Below are positions 19,328-28,580 of a stretch of 64,000 nucleotides of DNA, piece by piece. The notes beneath the pieces were generated by a model that searched no databases, was not told where the DNA came from, and saw only the letters and a list, made by a program, of their open reading frames with translations. The stretch comes from Promethearchaeota archaeon (GTDB lineage: Archaea > Asgardarchaeota > Lokiarchaeia > Sigyniarchaeales > SOKP01). Made by a program: the position numbers and the translations under genes. Numbering within the stretch: position 1 is the first letter of the stretch; every line of letters begins with the position of its first letter. The stretch lies in contig JAFGGO010000114.1 of the NCBI GenBank assembly GCA_016930515.1, forward strand, positions 57,289 through 121,288. Direction: 5' to 3'.

Positions 19328-19975
19328 TTAATATTTTTTAAATATCGTATAAGATCCGAAAACAATAATCCAAGACAGGATTGTTAAATGAGAAATCCAT
19401 TCAATTAGAGGTACCCACGTCACGATGAAAACTAATTGCATTATTCCTGCGAAAAAGAACGGCACGGCAAAATATCTTGGAAACACTAAAGGTTTATCTT
19501 GAATGTAATAGCTATAAATAACGCAATAGGTTGCTGTCCCTAGAAAGCAAACATCTGCAAACACACCGTGAAGCAGAAAAAAAAGGCTTTCTTTTGTTGC
19601 TGATAAAGCCAAGCACACCCCAATCAGTAGGAGAGCAATGTAGGCTACGATATTAGCGTATTTAGCGAGAGTTATCCATCTACTTGGCCCCTGTCTTGAT
19701 TGAAAGAGGCGTCCGATATATACGCTAAAAGGCAAGCCCAATATTCCTGACACCATAGCACCGATATTAAAGAACATGAACCCCCTAGGGTTCATTTCTG
19801 GAGTACCTAAATCGCTAATCATGTATGATAACAGGTTATAATCCTCGGGATAGAATTGTAGGGCAATAATCTCTCCGATCAGCCCTGCTAACATCGATAA
19901 GACCCCAAAAACGCCTCCAGGCAGTAGGACGAATAATGAATCACCAAACTTGCTTTTACCGTTTACTTGAATCAT
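19328..19975 (-). CDS. DUF998-like membrane protein
   Basis: About 216 residues from the ATG at 19975; an in-frame ATG at 20047 would add an unlikely aromatic-rich extension. There are about six membrane segments. The sequence LLSYMISDLGTPEMNPRGFMFFNIG between the first two, with ISDLG and N-P, matches the signature of the DUF998 family of six-helix proteins of unknown function. The gene is convergent with the ferredoxin gene; the 264-base gap between them holds nothing convincing. Confidence 0.65.
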   Translation of the reverse strand: MIQVNGKSKFGDSLFVLLPGGVFGVLSMLAGLIGEIIALQFYPEDYNLLSYMISDLGTPEMNPRGFMFFNIGAMVSGILGLPFSVYIGRLFQSRQGPSRWITLAKYANIVAYIALLLIGVCLALSATKESLFFLLHGVFADVCFLGTATYCVIYSYYIQDKPLVFPRYFAVPFFFAGIMQLVFIVTWVPLIEWISHLTILSWIIVFGSYTIFKKY

Positions 19976-20130
19976 ATACTTGCCTTTAAATGAATTTATA
20001 TTATAATATGAAGGAGAAAAATAAGAATAATAAAAAAGGATTAGCATTAAATTTGAATTAATTTATTCTCAGTAAGGATTACTAAATAAAAAAAATCACA
20101 ACTATAGAAATTCTTAAATTGTTATCTGAT

Positions 20131-20307
20131 ATGCAAGATATTATGATAAAAGTAATGTTTTTTAAAGATCACTACAAGAAAGCTACCAGGCAATTGGAGG
20201 AATTTTTATCGTCTTTTCCACACGATTACGATATGAACAACATAAAAATATCAACATCAGGTCCAGGAGACGTCTTACGAATAGTAGTTCTTTATAAATG
20301 GCTCTGA
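20131..20307 (+). CDS. small hypothetical protein
   Basis: 58 residues from the ATG at 20131; a TTG at 20119 is the alternative. The pattern is a basic helix, FKDHYKKATRQLEEFLSSF, then two strands (NNIKISTSG, DVLRIVVLYKW), which suggests a small alpha-beta fold. The codons look coding, but length makes this uncertain. No homologous family is recognised. Confidence 0.35.
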   Translation: MQDIMIKVMFFKDHYKKATRQLEEFLSSFPHDYDMNNIKISTSGPGDVLRIVVLYKWL

Positions 20308-20521
20308 AAAGCGAATTTATCCAAATATTTTATTTTTTTTCTATTTGCATAAAATGTAAACCTTGACTAATACTTTCTAAAAGTCTTTTCCCCTTTAATC
20401 AAAACAACAGTTCAGTTTATAGCATTATTAATAATTCCAATTATTTCAAGGAAGAGCATCTTGCATTTAATGATTGAATTAATCAGAGTTATTTTAATAC
20501 AATGAAAAATAGGTACAAAAT

Positions 20522-21625
20522 ATGGATTTAAAAGAAATTCTTCAAACGATCCTAAACCTCGCAAGCACTCGAGCACCTTCAGGATTAGAGAAAGCAAGAG
20601 GAGAGAAGTACAAGGAAGAAATGTTAAAGATCCTAGAAGTTAAAGACTTGAAAGTACAATCTGATCCTCTTGGAAATTATTACGCGAGGTTAAAAGGAAC
20701 TTCCGGAAAGAAAGCCATTGCGATACTAGCACATATTGATGAGATTGGGGGCACCATCCGCAAGATAAAGAAGAACGGTTTCTTGGAATTTTCAAGAAGA
20801 GGCGGTTATGAGGGTAGGTGGTTGGTTTCTCGAAAAATCCTTATATTAAATAAGGAAGGAAAATGGATCAACGGCGTGATTACCGGCAGATCCGCCCATT
20901 CAACCCCAGATAAACTTCGAAAAGGAGAATTCATCGATCCATTAGAGATGGAGATTTACATCGGAGCAAATACGAAAGAGGAGGCCCTAGATGAATATAA
21001 GATTCACGTCGGATCACCTTTCGTCTTTTCTGGCGAGTTTGGGCTGCTTAACCCGAATATAAATCAAGACATCATTGCAGGATACTCCATGGATAATTTA
21101 GCTGCCTTGGCTTGTCTCGTTGTTTTGACCCAAAAATTAGTTAACGATTTGACGAACGATTTTGGAAATCTCAAGATATCACACGATGTTTACCTGGTCG
21201 CAACCACTCGAGAAGAAATAGGAACGGAGGGTGCCTATTATTTCGTCCGTAACAATCCGATAGAAAAAGTAATTGCTATTGACATTGGTCTGGTTGCAGA
21301 TTTTTCAAATAGCGTAAATTCTGACATAAAACTCAAAGGTGGTCCGGTGATCATATGGCAAGAAGGAAGGGGAGGAGGCGTTTTAGATTACAATTTCTGT
21401 ACCCAACTCATGAACGTCGCCGAAAAGAACTCACTTCCTTATCAAAACGGAGTGGTTGAGTTTTACGGTTCGGACGCTGGAAAAAGCCAAAAGTGGTTAG
21501 GTGTTCCTTCTGCGTTAATAGGTATCCCCACAATGTTCAGCCACAATGTTCCTGAAGTAAGCACGCTTAGCGGAATTGAGGCAGCAGCAGAGCTTATTTT
21601 TCAATATTTAAAACGCTTGAAATAA
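20522..21625 (+). CDS. M42 family metallo-aminopeptidase
   Basis: A 367-residue cytosolic di-zinc peptidase of the TET-aminopeptidase/glutamyl-aminopeptidase group. Metal ligands and catalytic residues are visible in order: the His of LAHIDEIG, the Asp of GYSMDNLAAL, the paired Glu of TTREEIGTEGA, the Asp of VIAIDIGL and the C-terminal His of FSHNVPEVSTL. Length and motif order fit the family, which forms large dodecameric assemblies and trims peptides. Between the first His and the metal-binding Asp lies the usual PDZ-like dimerisation insert (about 80-180). The gene stands alone with its own promoter region. Confidence 0.85.
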   Translation: MDLKEILQTILNLASTRAPSGLEKARGEKYKEEMLKILEVKDLKVQSDPLGNYYARLKGTSGKKAIAILAHIDEIGGTIRKIKKNGFLEFSRRGGYEGRWLVSRKILILNKEGKWINGVITGRSAHSTPDKLRKGEFIDPLEMEIYIGANTKEEALDEYKIHVGSPFVFSGEFGLLNPNINQDIIAGYSMDNLAALACLVVLTQKLVNDLTNDFGNLKISHDVYLVATTREEIGTEGAYYFVRNNPIEKVIAIDIGLVADFSNSVNSDIKLKGGPVIIWQEGRGGGVLDYNFCTQLMNVAEKNSLPYQNGVVEFYGSDAGKSQKWLGVPSALIGIPTMFSHNVPEVSTLSGIEAAAELIFQYLKRLK

Positions 21626-21701
21626 ATAATATTTTACTTAAAACCTATTTTATTTTGGATCAATTTTTTTACTTTTAATATCTAACGATAATTTGTTTGA
21701 A

Positions 21702-22271
21702 TTAAAATAAAAATCTCTCTTTATTTTTACTTGCTTCTTGCAAGTTTTTTTGGAGTCTTTTATAAGTGCTTAATTCTAATTCCTGATACAATCCATCAGA
21801 TTCTTCGATGCTTAATTGGTCTAGATATCCTTCCTTGACTAAAAAAGTCATTACATTTAAATTTCCAGCTCTAAACCTTTTCATGATCTCTTGCTTGAAT
21901 ACTTGTTTAGCCTTTAAATCTCCTGCATTAGAGAGTTTTTTAAGTAATGGAAACGCAAGGTTAGAGTGAAGTATTTGAGTGTTGTAATCGTTTTCGTACC
22001 AAGCCTGTAAATTCGATGCGTGAGCCCAGAATTCCGTATCAGGCGATATAATAGTTGAAATATCTTCATCAAGCTCAAGAGAACGATCTAATTTGTCAAT
22101 TTGGACATCAATATTAATTTCATCTAAGGGCGCGGAATTAACTTCGCTTTGCTTTTCTGAAGAATTCATTAAGAGATACTTACATTGCAAGAACCTCCTG
22201 TTATTAATATATATTACTGTCTGTTCGTTTTCCAGCTTGAGCTTTAAAATAGGGGTTATCGAGATTTCCAT
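21702..22271 (-). CDS. protein with the N-terminal domain of the LRR protein at 34408, without repeats
   Basis: A 189-residue protein. It aligns along residues 1-165 with the N-terminus of the LRR protein at 34408-35871: LKLENEQTVIYINNRRFLQCK against LKLEDGKTHIYVKGEKFRQCK, EFWAHASNLQAWYENDYNT against EFWGHCSNLQAWVGNNYDT, and LAFPLLKKLSNAGDLKAKQVF against MAFPLLKRLSQEGDQKAKKVF. Here the LRR part is absent and the protein ends in a charged helix. It starts 7 bases after the DUF47 gene, so it is the last gene of the ABC-transporter operon. A role in phosphate import or signalling is inferred from position only. The domain has no family name I know. Confidence 0.7.
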   Translation of the reverse strand: MEISITPILKLKLENEQTVIYINNRRFLQCKYLLMNSSEKQSEVNSAPLDEINIDVQIDKLDRSLELDEDISTIISPDTEFWAHASNLQAWYENDYNTQILHSNLAFPLLKKLSNAGDLKAKQVFKQEIMKRFRAGNLNVMTFLVKEGYLDQLSIEESDGLYQELELSTYKRLQKNLQEASKNKERFLF

Positions 22272-22278
22272 CGTGATT

Positions 22279-22965
22279 TCAGGTTCGTTTGGCGATCGTG
22301 AGCATTATGATGTAATCCGCTACTTCTTCGGCGTTGTCAGTAATTGCTTCCATCGCAGATATGCAATTGTGAATTTCGATGGCACTAAATGGATTGACAT
22401 CGGGATGATTAGAAACCAAATTTCTATAAACATTGACCTTCAAATCGTCGACCTTATGTTCTAGAAAATTTACTTCTTCCCCTAATTGATGTATCTCTTC
22501 TTCTTCTTCTGCGTGTATCAATCTGTCAACCATTAATGTAAGTTTTTTCACGCAATCTACGGATATATTAGCCATCTTCATTAAATATTCGTGAACATCT
22601 TTATGTAACTTTAAGAAATCGCCATAATTCATGTAAGTAAGGATTCTTGCGCTAGCATTTGCAGCATTAGCGACATCGTCAATTCTCTTAACGAGATGCG
22701 TGAGATTCTCTCTAATTACAACATTTATTTCTGCCTTGGAAAGCCCATTTAGGATATTTCTTCGAATGCCATCGGCTTGATGTTCTAACTCGTTAACCCT
22801 AAAGAAAACTTTCAAAGCCAAGTCAACATCCTTTTCTTCTATCAGAAAGGACAATCCTTTTTCAAATTCCACGACGCATTCTAAAACTTTCTGAGCGTGA
22901 ATTAACGTCTTGTTAATTGCGCTTTCTTCATTCCTAGATTTAAACCATTCAAATAAAGAACTCAT
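22279..22965 (-). CDS. DUF47 / PhoU-like phosphate-response protein
   Basis: A 228-residue all-helical protein of the DUF47 (TIGR00153) family, which is related to PhoU. Typical signatures are the N-terminal HAQKVLECVVEFEKGL, ELEHQADGIRRNI with the metal-binding ExxxD pattern, LTHLVKRIDDVANAANASARIL and a second ExxVDD near 175. DUF47 proteins usually sit beside PiT or ABC phosphate importers and adjust them to phosphate status. Here it follows the second ABC ATPase by 36 bases in the same operon. It is paralogous to the protein at 28581. It is cytosolic and probably membrane-peripheral. Confidence 0.85.
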   Translation of the reverse strand: MSSLFEWFKSRNEESAINKTLIHAQKVLECVVEFEKGLSFLIEEKDVDLALKVFFRVNELEHQADGIRRNILNGLSKAEINVVIRENLTHLVKRIDDVANAANASARILTYMNYGDFLKLHKDVHEYLMKMANISVDCVKKLTLMVDRLIHAEEEEEIHQLGEEVNFLEHKVDDLKVNVYRNLVSNHPDVNPFSAIEIHNCISAMEAITDNAEEVADYIIMLTIAKRT

Positions 22966-23001
22966 TTTCTATCACTTCATATTATCTTTTTTCATTAGTT
23001 T

Positions 23002-24225
23002 TCATTCCAATTTAAATACTTCCTTTATATATTCTTCTCCGGGATGTTCGAATAAAATTCCCAATTCCTTAGGAAAATAAACGGTTACTTCTGAATTTTC
23101 AACAAAATTTTTATGAATCTCAGAAGTCGCAAGCGTAGATATGATGATTAATTTTTCCGTTCCATTTAATTTGCAAAGAACTTCAAATCGATAAAAAGCA
23201 CCCATAAATTTTCGACGCTGAATCCTACCGAATAATGAATTACGCTTCTCGACCGTGCGGTCTCCTAATCGTATTTTGATGTGATTCGCTCTTACAACTA
23301 AGAGTACTTTTGTACCATGTTCGAACTTTTCATATAGTTCTTTTCTAATATAAGTTGCAATAGGTTTGCTTGGACCCAAATCCACTAGTATCGGATATGA
23401 ATCTTGTTGTAATTCTGCAAAAAATTTATCCCCTCTTTTTGATTTCGAATGGATATCCCAAGTTGGTTCTTGATCTTTCAAGCAGGTACCATCAAAACAA
23501 TTAATTTCGCTTAAAAAGTTTGCTACGAATAGGTCGTTTGGCCTGTAATAGATTTCATAAGGAGTTCCGATTTGCATTACCTTTCCTTCGTTAATCACGG
23601 CAATCTTATCAGCAACCATCATGGCTTCTTGTTCTTCATTAGTCACATGTACGACAGTGAGTTGTAATTGAGCTGATTTTGCCATTTGAAGGAGTTCCCT
23701 CCTCAAGCTCATCCGTAGTCCAGCATCTAATGCTTTTAACGGTTCGTCTAAAATCAACGTTTTTGTTTGCTCCAAATTCATAAGTGCCCTGCAAAGAGCG
23801 ACTCTTTGTTGCATCCCACCGCTCATTTCTTTTGGGAGCGCTTTATTTCTTCCTGTTAATAAAGTCATCATGAGGACTTGCTCGACAATAGTTTTAGTTT
23901 GATTTTTATCGCGAGCGTGCACTCGACTACTATAAGCAATATTGTCATATATTGACATGTGAGGAAAGAGGGCATAATTTTCGAACATAAACCCAATATT
24001 TCGTGCGTCTGGTGCAAGTTTAGTTACATCTTTTCCGTCAAAGTATACTTTTCCTGAATCTGGTTTGATCAAACCAGCAATCAATTTCAATAGAGTAGTT
24101 TTGCCAGCTCCTGTTGGTCCCAGCAAGATGAAATATTCGTTATCCTTAATTTTTAAGGAGACATTGTCAACTGCCTTAATTTTTTTATATGATTTCGAGA
24201 CACTTCTGAGTTCTATAGTAACCAT
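23002..24225 (-). CDS. ABC importer ATPase, subunit 2 (altered Q-loop and H-switch)
   Basis: A 407-residue CysA/PotA-type ATPase with a C-terminal TOBE-like regulatory region (about 240-405). Walker A is GPTGAGKTT (36-44), the signature is MSGGMQQR (134-141) and Walker B is LILDEP. Two key residues differ from consensus. The Q-loop reads FMFENYALF with Glu82 in place of Gln. The H-switch reads VTNEEQEA with Asn196 in place of His. ATPase activity at its own Walker site is therefore probably weak, while its signature motif is intact and can serve the partner. It starts 12 bases after the stop of subunit 1 in the same operon. Confidence 0.85.
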   Translation of the reverse strand: MVTIELRSVSKSYKKIKAVDNVSLKIKDNEYFILLGPTGAGKTTLLKLIAGLIKPDSGKVYFDGKDVTKLAPDARNIGFMFENYALFPHMSIYDNIAYSSRVHARDKNQTKTIVEQVLMMTLLTGRNKALPKEMSGGMQQRVALCRALMNLEQTKTLILDEPLKALDAGLRMSLRRELLQMAKSAQLQLTVVHVTNEEQEAMMVADKIAVINEGKVMQIGTPYEIYYRPNDLFVANFLSEINCFDGTCLKDQEPTWDIHSKSKRGDKFFAELQQDSYPILVDLGPSKPIATYIRKELYEKFEHGTKVLLVVRANHIKIRLGDRTVEKRNSLFGRIQRRKFMGAFYRFEVLCKLNGTEKLIIISTLATSEIHKNFVENSEVTVYFPKELGILFEHPGEEYIKEVFKLE

Positions 24226-24237
24226 AACAGATCACCT

Positions 24238-25383
24238 TTATATGAGAGATAATTCATTTAATAAGTCTTTTGGAGCTTCATATATATGTATATCGTCCTT
24301 ATGAATTCCTACTAAAAGTGCTTCTCCTGGAGCAAAATTTTCTTCAAATGTGCCAGGTTTAATAGATATAAAAATGTCGCCACTATCCAAGATAAAATAG
24401 AACCTCTTTGTCGCTCCAATAAATCTGGACGATTCGAGCTTGGCGTTAAATATCTGGATCATCTCCCAATCGTGTGGACTAGTTTTAAAATCGTAATCCT
24501 TAGGAAATATATAAACGTCTTCGTAACGAAATGCAATAACCACATTGCTATCAAGATCGTATTTATTATTCTTATTATTACATACCAAGCTAGGGCCTCC
24601 CAACCTAAGCCTCACATTCATCTGATTTTCATCAAACAATTTTAAAACATATCCCTGGAGAAAGTTGGTTTCTCCTAAAAAATTTGCAACAAATATGCTA
24701 TTAGGGCGTTCGTACAGTTCATAAGGTGATCCTTGCTGAAGTATTTTTCCACCTCTCATTATAATGATTTGATCTGCGATGGCCATTGCTTCTTCTTGAT
24801 TATGCGTAACATGAATTGCCGTGAGTCCTAAGTCTTTAATGAGATTCCGTAACTGATGTCGAAAGACATTCGAAACTTTTGGATCTAAGGATCCCAATGG
24901 TTCGTCCATTATCAGTATTTTTGCCCCAGTTGCAATCGCTCGGGCAATTCCCAACTTTTGTAATCCAGGGTTCCCAAATATTGAGGGAAATTCATCGGTA
25001 TACTGAGATAGTTCCACCGTTTTCAAAGCTTCTTCTGCTTTCTTAACAATGACATCGTCAGAATATCCTCGCATTTCCAAGCCAAAGGTCACATTTTCCC
25101 AGACGGTGAGATGCGTAAATATTTCAAAATTTTGGAATATAAAACCCATATCCCTGTCTTCTGGAGGAATTCCACTCATGTCTTTTCCATCAATCTTAAC
25201 CACTCCTTTTGTAGGTTTTTCCAATCCGGCGATCATTCTTAATGTGGTAGTTTTTCCACAACCGCTTGGACCAAGGAGGAAAACAAAATCACCATCTTTT
25301 ATTGTTAGTGATATATCTTCAACCGCTACTACTTTTCCTTCGTTAAAAGTTTTTGTTATATTCGAAAGTTCTATCATTGGCAT
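24238..25383 (-). CDS. ABC importer ATPase, subunit 1 (degenerate signature motif)
   Basis: A 381-residue CysA/PotA-type ATPase with a TOBE-like C-terminus. Walker A GPSGCGKTT (38-46), Q84 of FIFQNFEIF, Walker B ILIMDEP and His194 of VTHNQEEA are all intact. The ABC signature is lost: where LSGGQ should stand before QKLGIARA the protein has FGNPG (136-140). This complements the defects of subunit 2, predicting a heterodimer with one canonical and one degenerate ATP site. The start codon directly abuts the permease stop. The substrate is not deducible from the ATPase. Confidence 0.85.
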   Translation of the reverse strand: MPMIELSNITKTFNEGKVVAVEDISLTIKDGDFVFLLGPSGCGKTTTLRMIAGLEKPTKGVVKIDGKDMSGIPPEDRDMGFIFQNFEIFTHLTVWENVTFGLEMRGYSDDVIVKKAEEALKTVELSQYTDEFPSIFGNPGLQKLGIARAIATGAKILIMDEPLGSLDPKVSNVFRHQLRNLIKDLGLTAIHVTHNQEEAMAIADQIIIMRGGKILQQGSPYELYERPNSIFVANFLGETNFLQGYVLKLFDENQMNVRLRLGGPSLVCNNKNNKYDLDSNVVIAFRYEDVYIFPKDYDFKTSPHDWEMIQIFNAKLESSRFIGATKRFYFILDSGDIFISIKPGTFEENFAPGEALLVGIHKDDIHIYEAPKDLLNELSLI

Positions 25384-27042
25384 TTAAAATACGCCTCCCT
25401 TCTTTTTGACTGCACGTAACGCAAAGATTAAGAATGCCCCGAAGATTATCACCAGGATGCTGGCAAAAACAGCACTCTGCCACGCAGTTGCTTCGACCCA
25501 ATCAACAATCAAGACGGGAACCGTGCGAACACTCCCCATGACGACGATTGTTGCCCCAGTTTCTCCTAAAGAACGCGTAAAGACCATAATGGCACCTGCA
25601 ATTATTCCCTGCTTGATGTTTGGAAGAGTTATTCTCCGAAAAACGGTTAAATCACACGCCCCTAGCGTTCTTGCAGCTTCCTCGACGCCCCTGTTAGAAC
25701 CCTCCAAAACCCCTATGATCGGACGAACCATATAGGGAAATGTAAAACATATATGGACGAAAAGTATCATTAAAAAACCAGGGGTGAGTAATCCCAGTCC
25801 TGCGGGACCCCAAAAGAGGAAAAGTGCAAATCCTAATGCAGCCGAGGGTATTGCTACAGGTATATCAAGTAAGGTATCTAAGATAGTAATTACCTTACCC
25901 CATTTACGCCTGGTAATGATATAGGCGAAAGGTATTCCAAAAACGATATTTATTGCCACTGCTAAAGCGCCAATTTGAATCGAATAGATCATGCTTTTAT
26001 AGAGGAAAACCCACTTTTGATCTTCACCTCCAAGTTCTTCAAAAGCAGATCCTCCCGAGAATTGAGTGATAACATAGAACGCGGGTATTAAAATCATTAT
26101 AATTAAGATTCCCATTGTTGCGATATCTCTAAAATGGCGAAGGTATTTATGACTTAGTTTTTTTTCTAACTTTGGTATTACTTTTTTTAAAGGAAATCCA
26201 ATTTTCCTCGTAAAAAATTTTATCGAAAAGAGCAATATTAAAGAAACCAATATCAATATTGCAGCGACGAGCGATGCAGATGGCAAGTCTAGCTGTCTTC
26301 GAAATCCCACGATTAATATGGGTGCAGTTTCAACAAGACCAGATATGATAATCGTTGCTCCTGTTTCTCCAAGACTTCGTGTGAAAGAAAGAATGGCCCC
26401 AGCAATTATCCCTTCTTTCATCATTGGGAGCGTTATAGTCCTGAATACTGTTATTCCAGAAGCCCCTAGCGTTCTTGCTGCGTCTTCGTAGAGCGTATCG
26501 GTTTTTTCCAGGACGATTTTCATATTGCGAACAATATAAGGGAAAGTAAAAACGATATGCCCTAGTATTATTAATTCAAACCCCGGAACGATTCCAAAAA
26601 TGCCCCAAAACAACATTAAAGAAAAGCCAAGGGTGCTCGTTGGAACGGCCATTGGTAAGTCGACTAGTGCATCGAGAATTTTTTTACCTCGAAAGTTATA
26701 GCGAGTAAGGATAATTGCCGTGGGAAATGCTATGATTAAGTCAAAAATTACGGCGACCGTGGCAATAAAAAATGAGTTTCCTAAAGCTTCAAGAATTCTT
26801 TGCCACTTTAAATCCCCTAATAAAGGATCGTTAAAGACCGTTTGGTCAATAGAAGAAGTGTTTATGAAGATTGTCGAGAAAATATTGATGATTGGTCCTA
26901 TAATGATGAGGAAGAAAAAGACTATAGTGATAGCATCAAGAATCTTTCTATATAATGGTTTTGAGAAAAGTTTATCAACTCTTAAGCTAAGAGAAAGTTG
27001 ATTTCCATTGGTTTTTTTTTGTTTGTTTAATTTCGCTAACAT
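25384..27042 (-). CDS. fused double ABC permease of the sulfate/iron/thiamine/phosphonate class
   Basis: A 552-residue protein containing two complete permease domains (about 30-280 and 305-545) that resemble each other. Each has an EAA loop: YEDAARTLGASGITVFRTITLP and VEEAARTLGACDLTVFRRITLP, both followed by FTRSLGETGATI. The arrangement resembles FbpB/ThiP-type or PhnU-PhnV-type permeases, not PstC/PstA. Together with the two ATPases it would make a full importer core. The context of DUF47 and PiT genes suggests phosphate or an organophosphate as substrate; the sequence alone does not prove it. The ATG lies 22 bases after the binding-protein stop. Confidence 0.85.
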   Translation of the reverse strand: MLAKLNKQKKTNGNQLSLSLRVDKLFSKPLYRKILDAITIVFFFLIIIGPIINIFSTIFINTSSIDQTVFNDPLLGDLKWQRILEALGNSFFIATVAVIFDLIIAFPTAIILTRYNFRGKKILDALVDLPMAVPTSTLGFSLMLFWGIFGIVPGFELIILGHIVFTFPYIVRNMKIVLEKTDTLYEDAARTLGASGITVFRTITLPMMKEGIIAGAILSFTRSLGETGATIIISGLVETAPILIVGFRRQLDLPSASLVAAILILVSLILLFSIKFFTRKIGFPLKKVIPKLEKKLSHKYLRHFRDIATMGILIIMILIPAFYVITQFSGGSAFEELGGEDQKWVFLYKSMIYSIQIGALAVAINIVFGIPFAYIITRRKWGKVITILDTLLDIPVAIPSAALGFALFLFWGPAGLGLLTPGFLMILFVHICFTFPYMVRPIIGVLEGSNRGVEEAARTLGACDLTVFRRITLPNIKQGIIAGAIMVFTRSLGETGATIVVMGSVRTVPVLIVDWVEATAWQSAVFASILVIIFGAFLIFALRAVKKKGGVF

Positions 27043-27064
27043 TTAAATCAATTTATAAAAGTAA

Positions 27065-28204
27065 TTATGCTGTAGCTTTACAAAGATACCACAAATCAGG
27101 AATTTTAAGTAAGACATTTCCACTATTAGGCGTATTAAGTTCTGGCACGCTAATATTATAACGAATTCCGTGAGATTCATAATTAAATATAGATGGATCA
27201 AGTGGAATCGTAGAATCAATGGGTCTAAACCCATATCGCATAGCAGAAATAACCGTATCTCTTTTGTTTAGAAAATCAAGAAACGCTTCTGCCACATTTC
27301 TCTGTTCTGGAGAGATCCAATTGGCATTTAACACGCAAAATGGATGATCGCTGTATAATGTACCTTCTTCGGGGTAAATGGCAATGATCTTGCCACCCGT
27401 GGCCGAATTGGAAATATCACTCACGAGATTTTCGTATAAAAAAGCAATATTTAAAGAATCTGGGCCCCCATCCTTCATATATCGAGACAAGAAACCAGTT
27501 GATTTTCCATATAATACGGCACTTGATTCGAATTCTTTTATCCATTTTTCGACATCAGGATTGAGAAGGTCTTCCATCGTGAGATTTTCTGATGCCTTTT
27601 CTGAGGCTGCCGCTAAGGCCATAATAGTTGTCATGAATCCCGAATTAGATAACCTTGGATCTGTATGAGCCATTCTCATAATTACGCTAGGATCAAGGTT
27701 AAGGCGCCTTATATCTGCAAGGCTTCTTATAGCATGTGTTTGGTTGAAAGTTTCCCAAGTAGCTATTACTATAGGAGAATATATGATTTTAATTGCTTCG
27801 TCTATTTTCACAAGATCGTCTCCTTCGGTGTAATCCTTCCATTTCGTGTTGAGAAAAGGCATCCAAATCGAACTCGCAGGACTCCAAATCGTTGGATGGA
27901 TCTCATCATTAAGAATACTTATAATGGAATCCGAAGAACCATATGGATGCATTTCAATCGTAATTTTTTCCTCAGGATGTTCTCTAGACCATTCTTCTAA
28001 AAAATTATTGTAAGCTACGGTCATCCAACTCGCTTTTTCTGAACTATATATGATTGTTATGTGTACTCCGCCTTCTCCACCAAGAAGAACTGCGTTTGTA
28101 ATAAGATCTCCAGAAACGAATCCAATAATAAATAGAAGAAATAAGGATCCAATGCTCTTTTTTCTGATTTTTCGAGAGCTATTTTTTTTTTTCTTAATTC
28201 TCAT
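27065..28204 (-). CDS. membrane-anchored ABC solute-binding protein
   Basis: A 379-residue protein. A strongly basic start (RIKKKKNSSRKIRKK) and one hydrophobic segment (about 19-42) act as an uncleaved anchor or signal. The mature part has a type II periplasmic-binding fold: the strand VHITIIYSSEKASW, a domain with WSPASSIWMPFL, and a C-terminal ANWISPEQRNVAEAFLDFL typical of extracellular binding proteins for oxyanions or metals. It precedes the permease in the operon. Ligand residues cannot be named confidently. Serine-rich loops (YGSSDS, SPASS) would fit an oxyanion such as phosphate or phosphonate. Confidence 0.8.
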   Translation of the reverse strand: MRIKKKKNSSRKIRKKSIGSLFLLFIIGFVSGDLITNAVLLGGEGGVHITIIYSSEKASWMTVAYNNFLEEWSREHPEEKITIEMHPYGSSDSIISILNDEIHPTIWSPASSIWMPFLNTKWKDYTEGDDLVKIDEAIKIIYSPIVIATWETFNQTHAIRSLADIRRLNLDPSVIMRMAHTDPRLSNSGFMTTIMALAAASEKASENLTMEDLLNPDVEKWIKEFESSAVLYGKSTGFLSRYMKDGGPDSLNIAFLYENLVSDISNSATGGKIIAIYPEEGTLYSDHPFCVLNANWISPEQRNVAEAFLDFLNKRDTVISAMRYGFRPIDSTIPLDPSIFNYESHGIRYNISVPELNTPNSGNVLLKIPDLWYLCKATA

Positions 28205-28208
28205 AATA

Positions 28209-28307
28209 TCAAATAAATAGACTTATATAATTATCAACAAGGCTAAATATTATTCCAAAAACGATCCCAACTACGAGGATGACTAAATATAAAAATTCTC
28301 TTTTCAT
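28209..28307 (-). CDS. 32-residue single-pass membrane peptide
   Basis: A short gene, ATG at 28307 to TGA at 28209. It encodes a basic N-terminus (MKREF), one uninterrupted hydrophobic helix (LYLVILVVGIVFGIIFSLV) and a short polar end. The stop lies only 4 bases before the ATG of the binding-protein gene, so it would be the first gene of the ABC operon. Tiny membrane peptides of this type often modulate transporters in bacteria. The protein-like character and operon spacing support it, but no family is recognised. Confidence 0.5.
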   Translation of the reverse strand: MKREFLYLVILVVGIVFGIIFSLVDNYISLFI

Positions 28308-28395
28308 AATAATATTGTCCAGCCTAATTTGTTAATCAGTTTAGTTTTTGCAATTTTTAAGATTTTATAAGACTAAATGGTTTATTATATAATGG

Positions 28396-28421
28396 TCTAT
28401 AGAATATAGAGAACTATAGAG
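28396..28421. promoter_or_regulatory. TCTATA/TATAGA palindromes upstream of the ABC operon
   Basis: A perfect inverted repeat, TCTATA-GAA-TATAGA, at 28396-28410 is followed by another CTATAGAG at 28414-28421. It lies about 90 bases before the first ORF of the ABC operon in an otherwise gene-free gap of 273 bases (28308-28580). Similar TATAGAG motifs occur at 32368-32402 and 36652-36670. It may be a phosphate-responsive operator. Confidence 0.35.
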
Positions 28422-28580
28422 AATATATATGGAATATTTTTTAACCATGATTTTATTGAATTAAAATAATATTAGTTAAGATGATTATATTCTTAATATT
28501 CATATAATAGCAATTCAGTTTTGAGAGCTTGATTAAAATCCTAAATCGTAATAAAAAAGGATAAAATATTAATTATTTTT

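Noticed and set aside
23002..28204. Canonical PstSCAB phosphate transporter
   Set aside because: The permease is a fused pair of the CysW/FbpB/PhnUV class and the ATPases are CysA/PotA-like with TOBE regions, not PstB.
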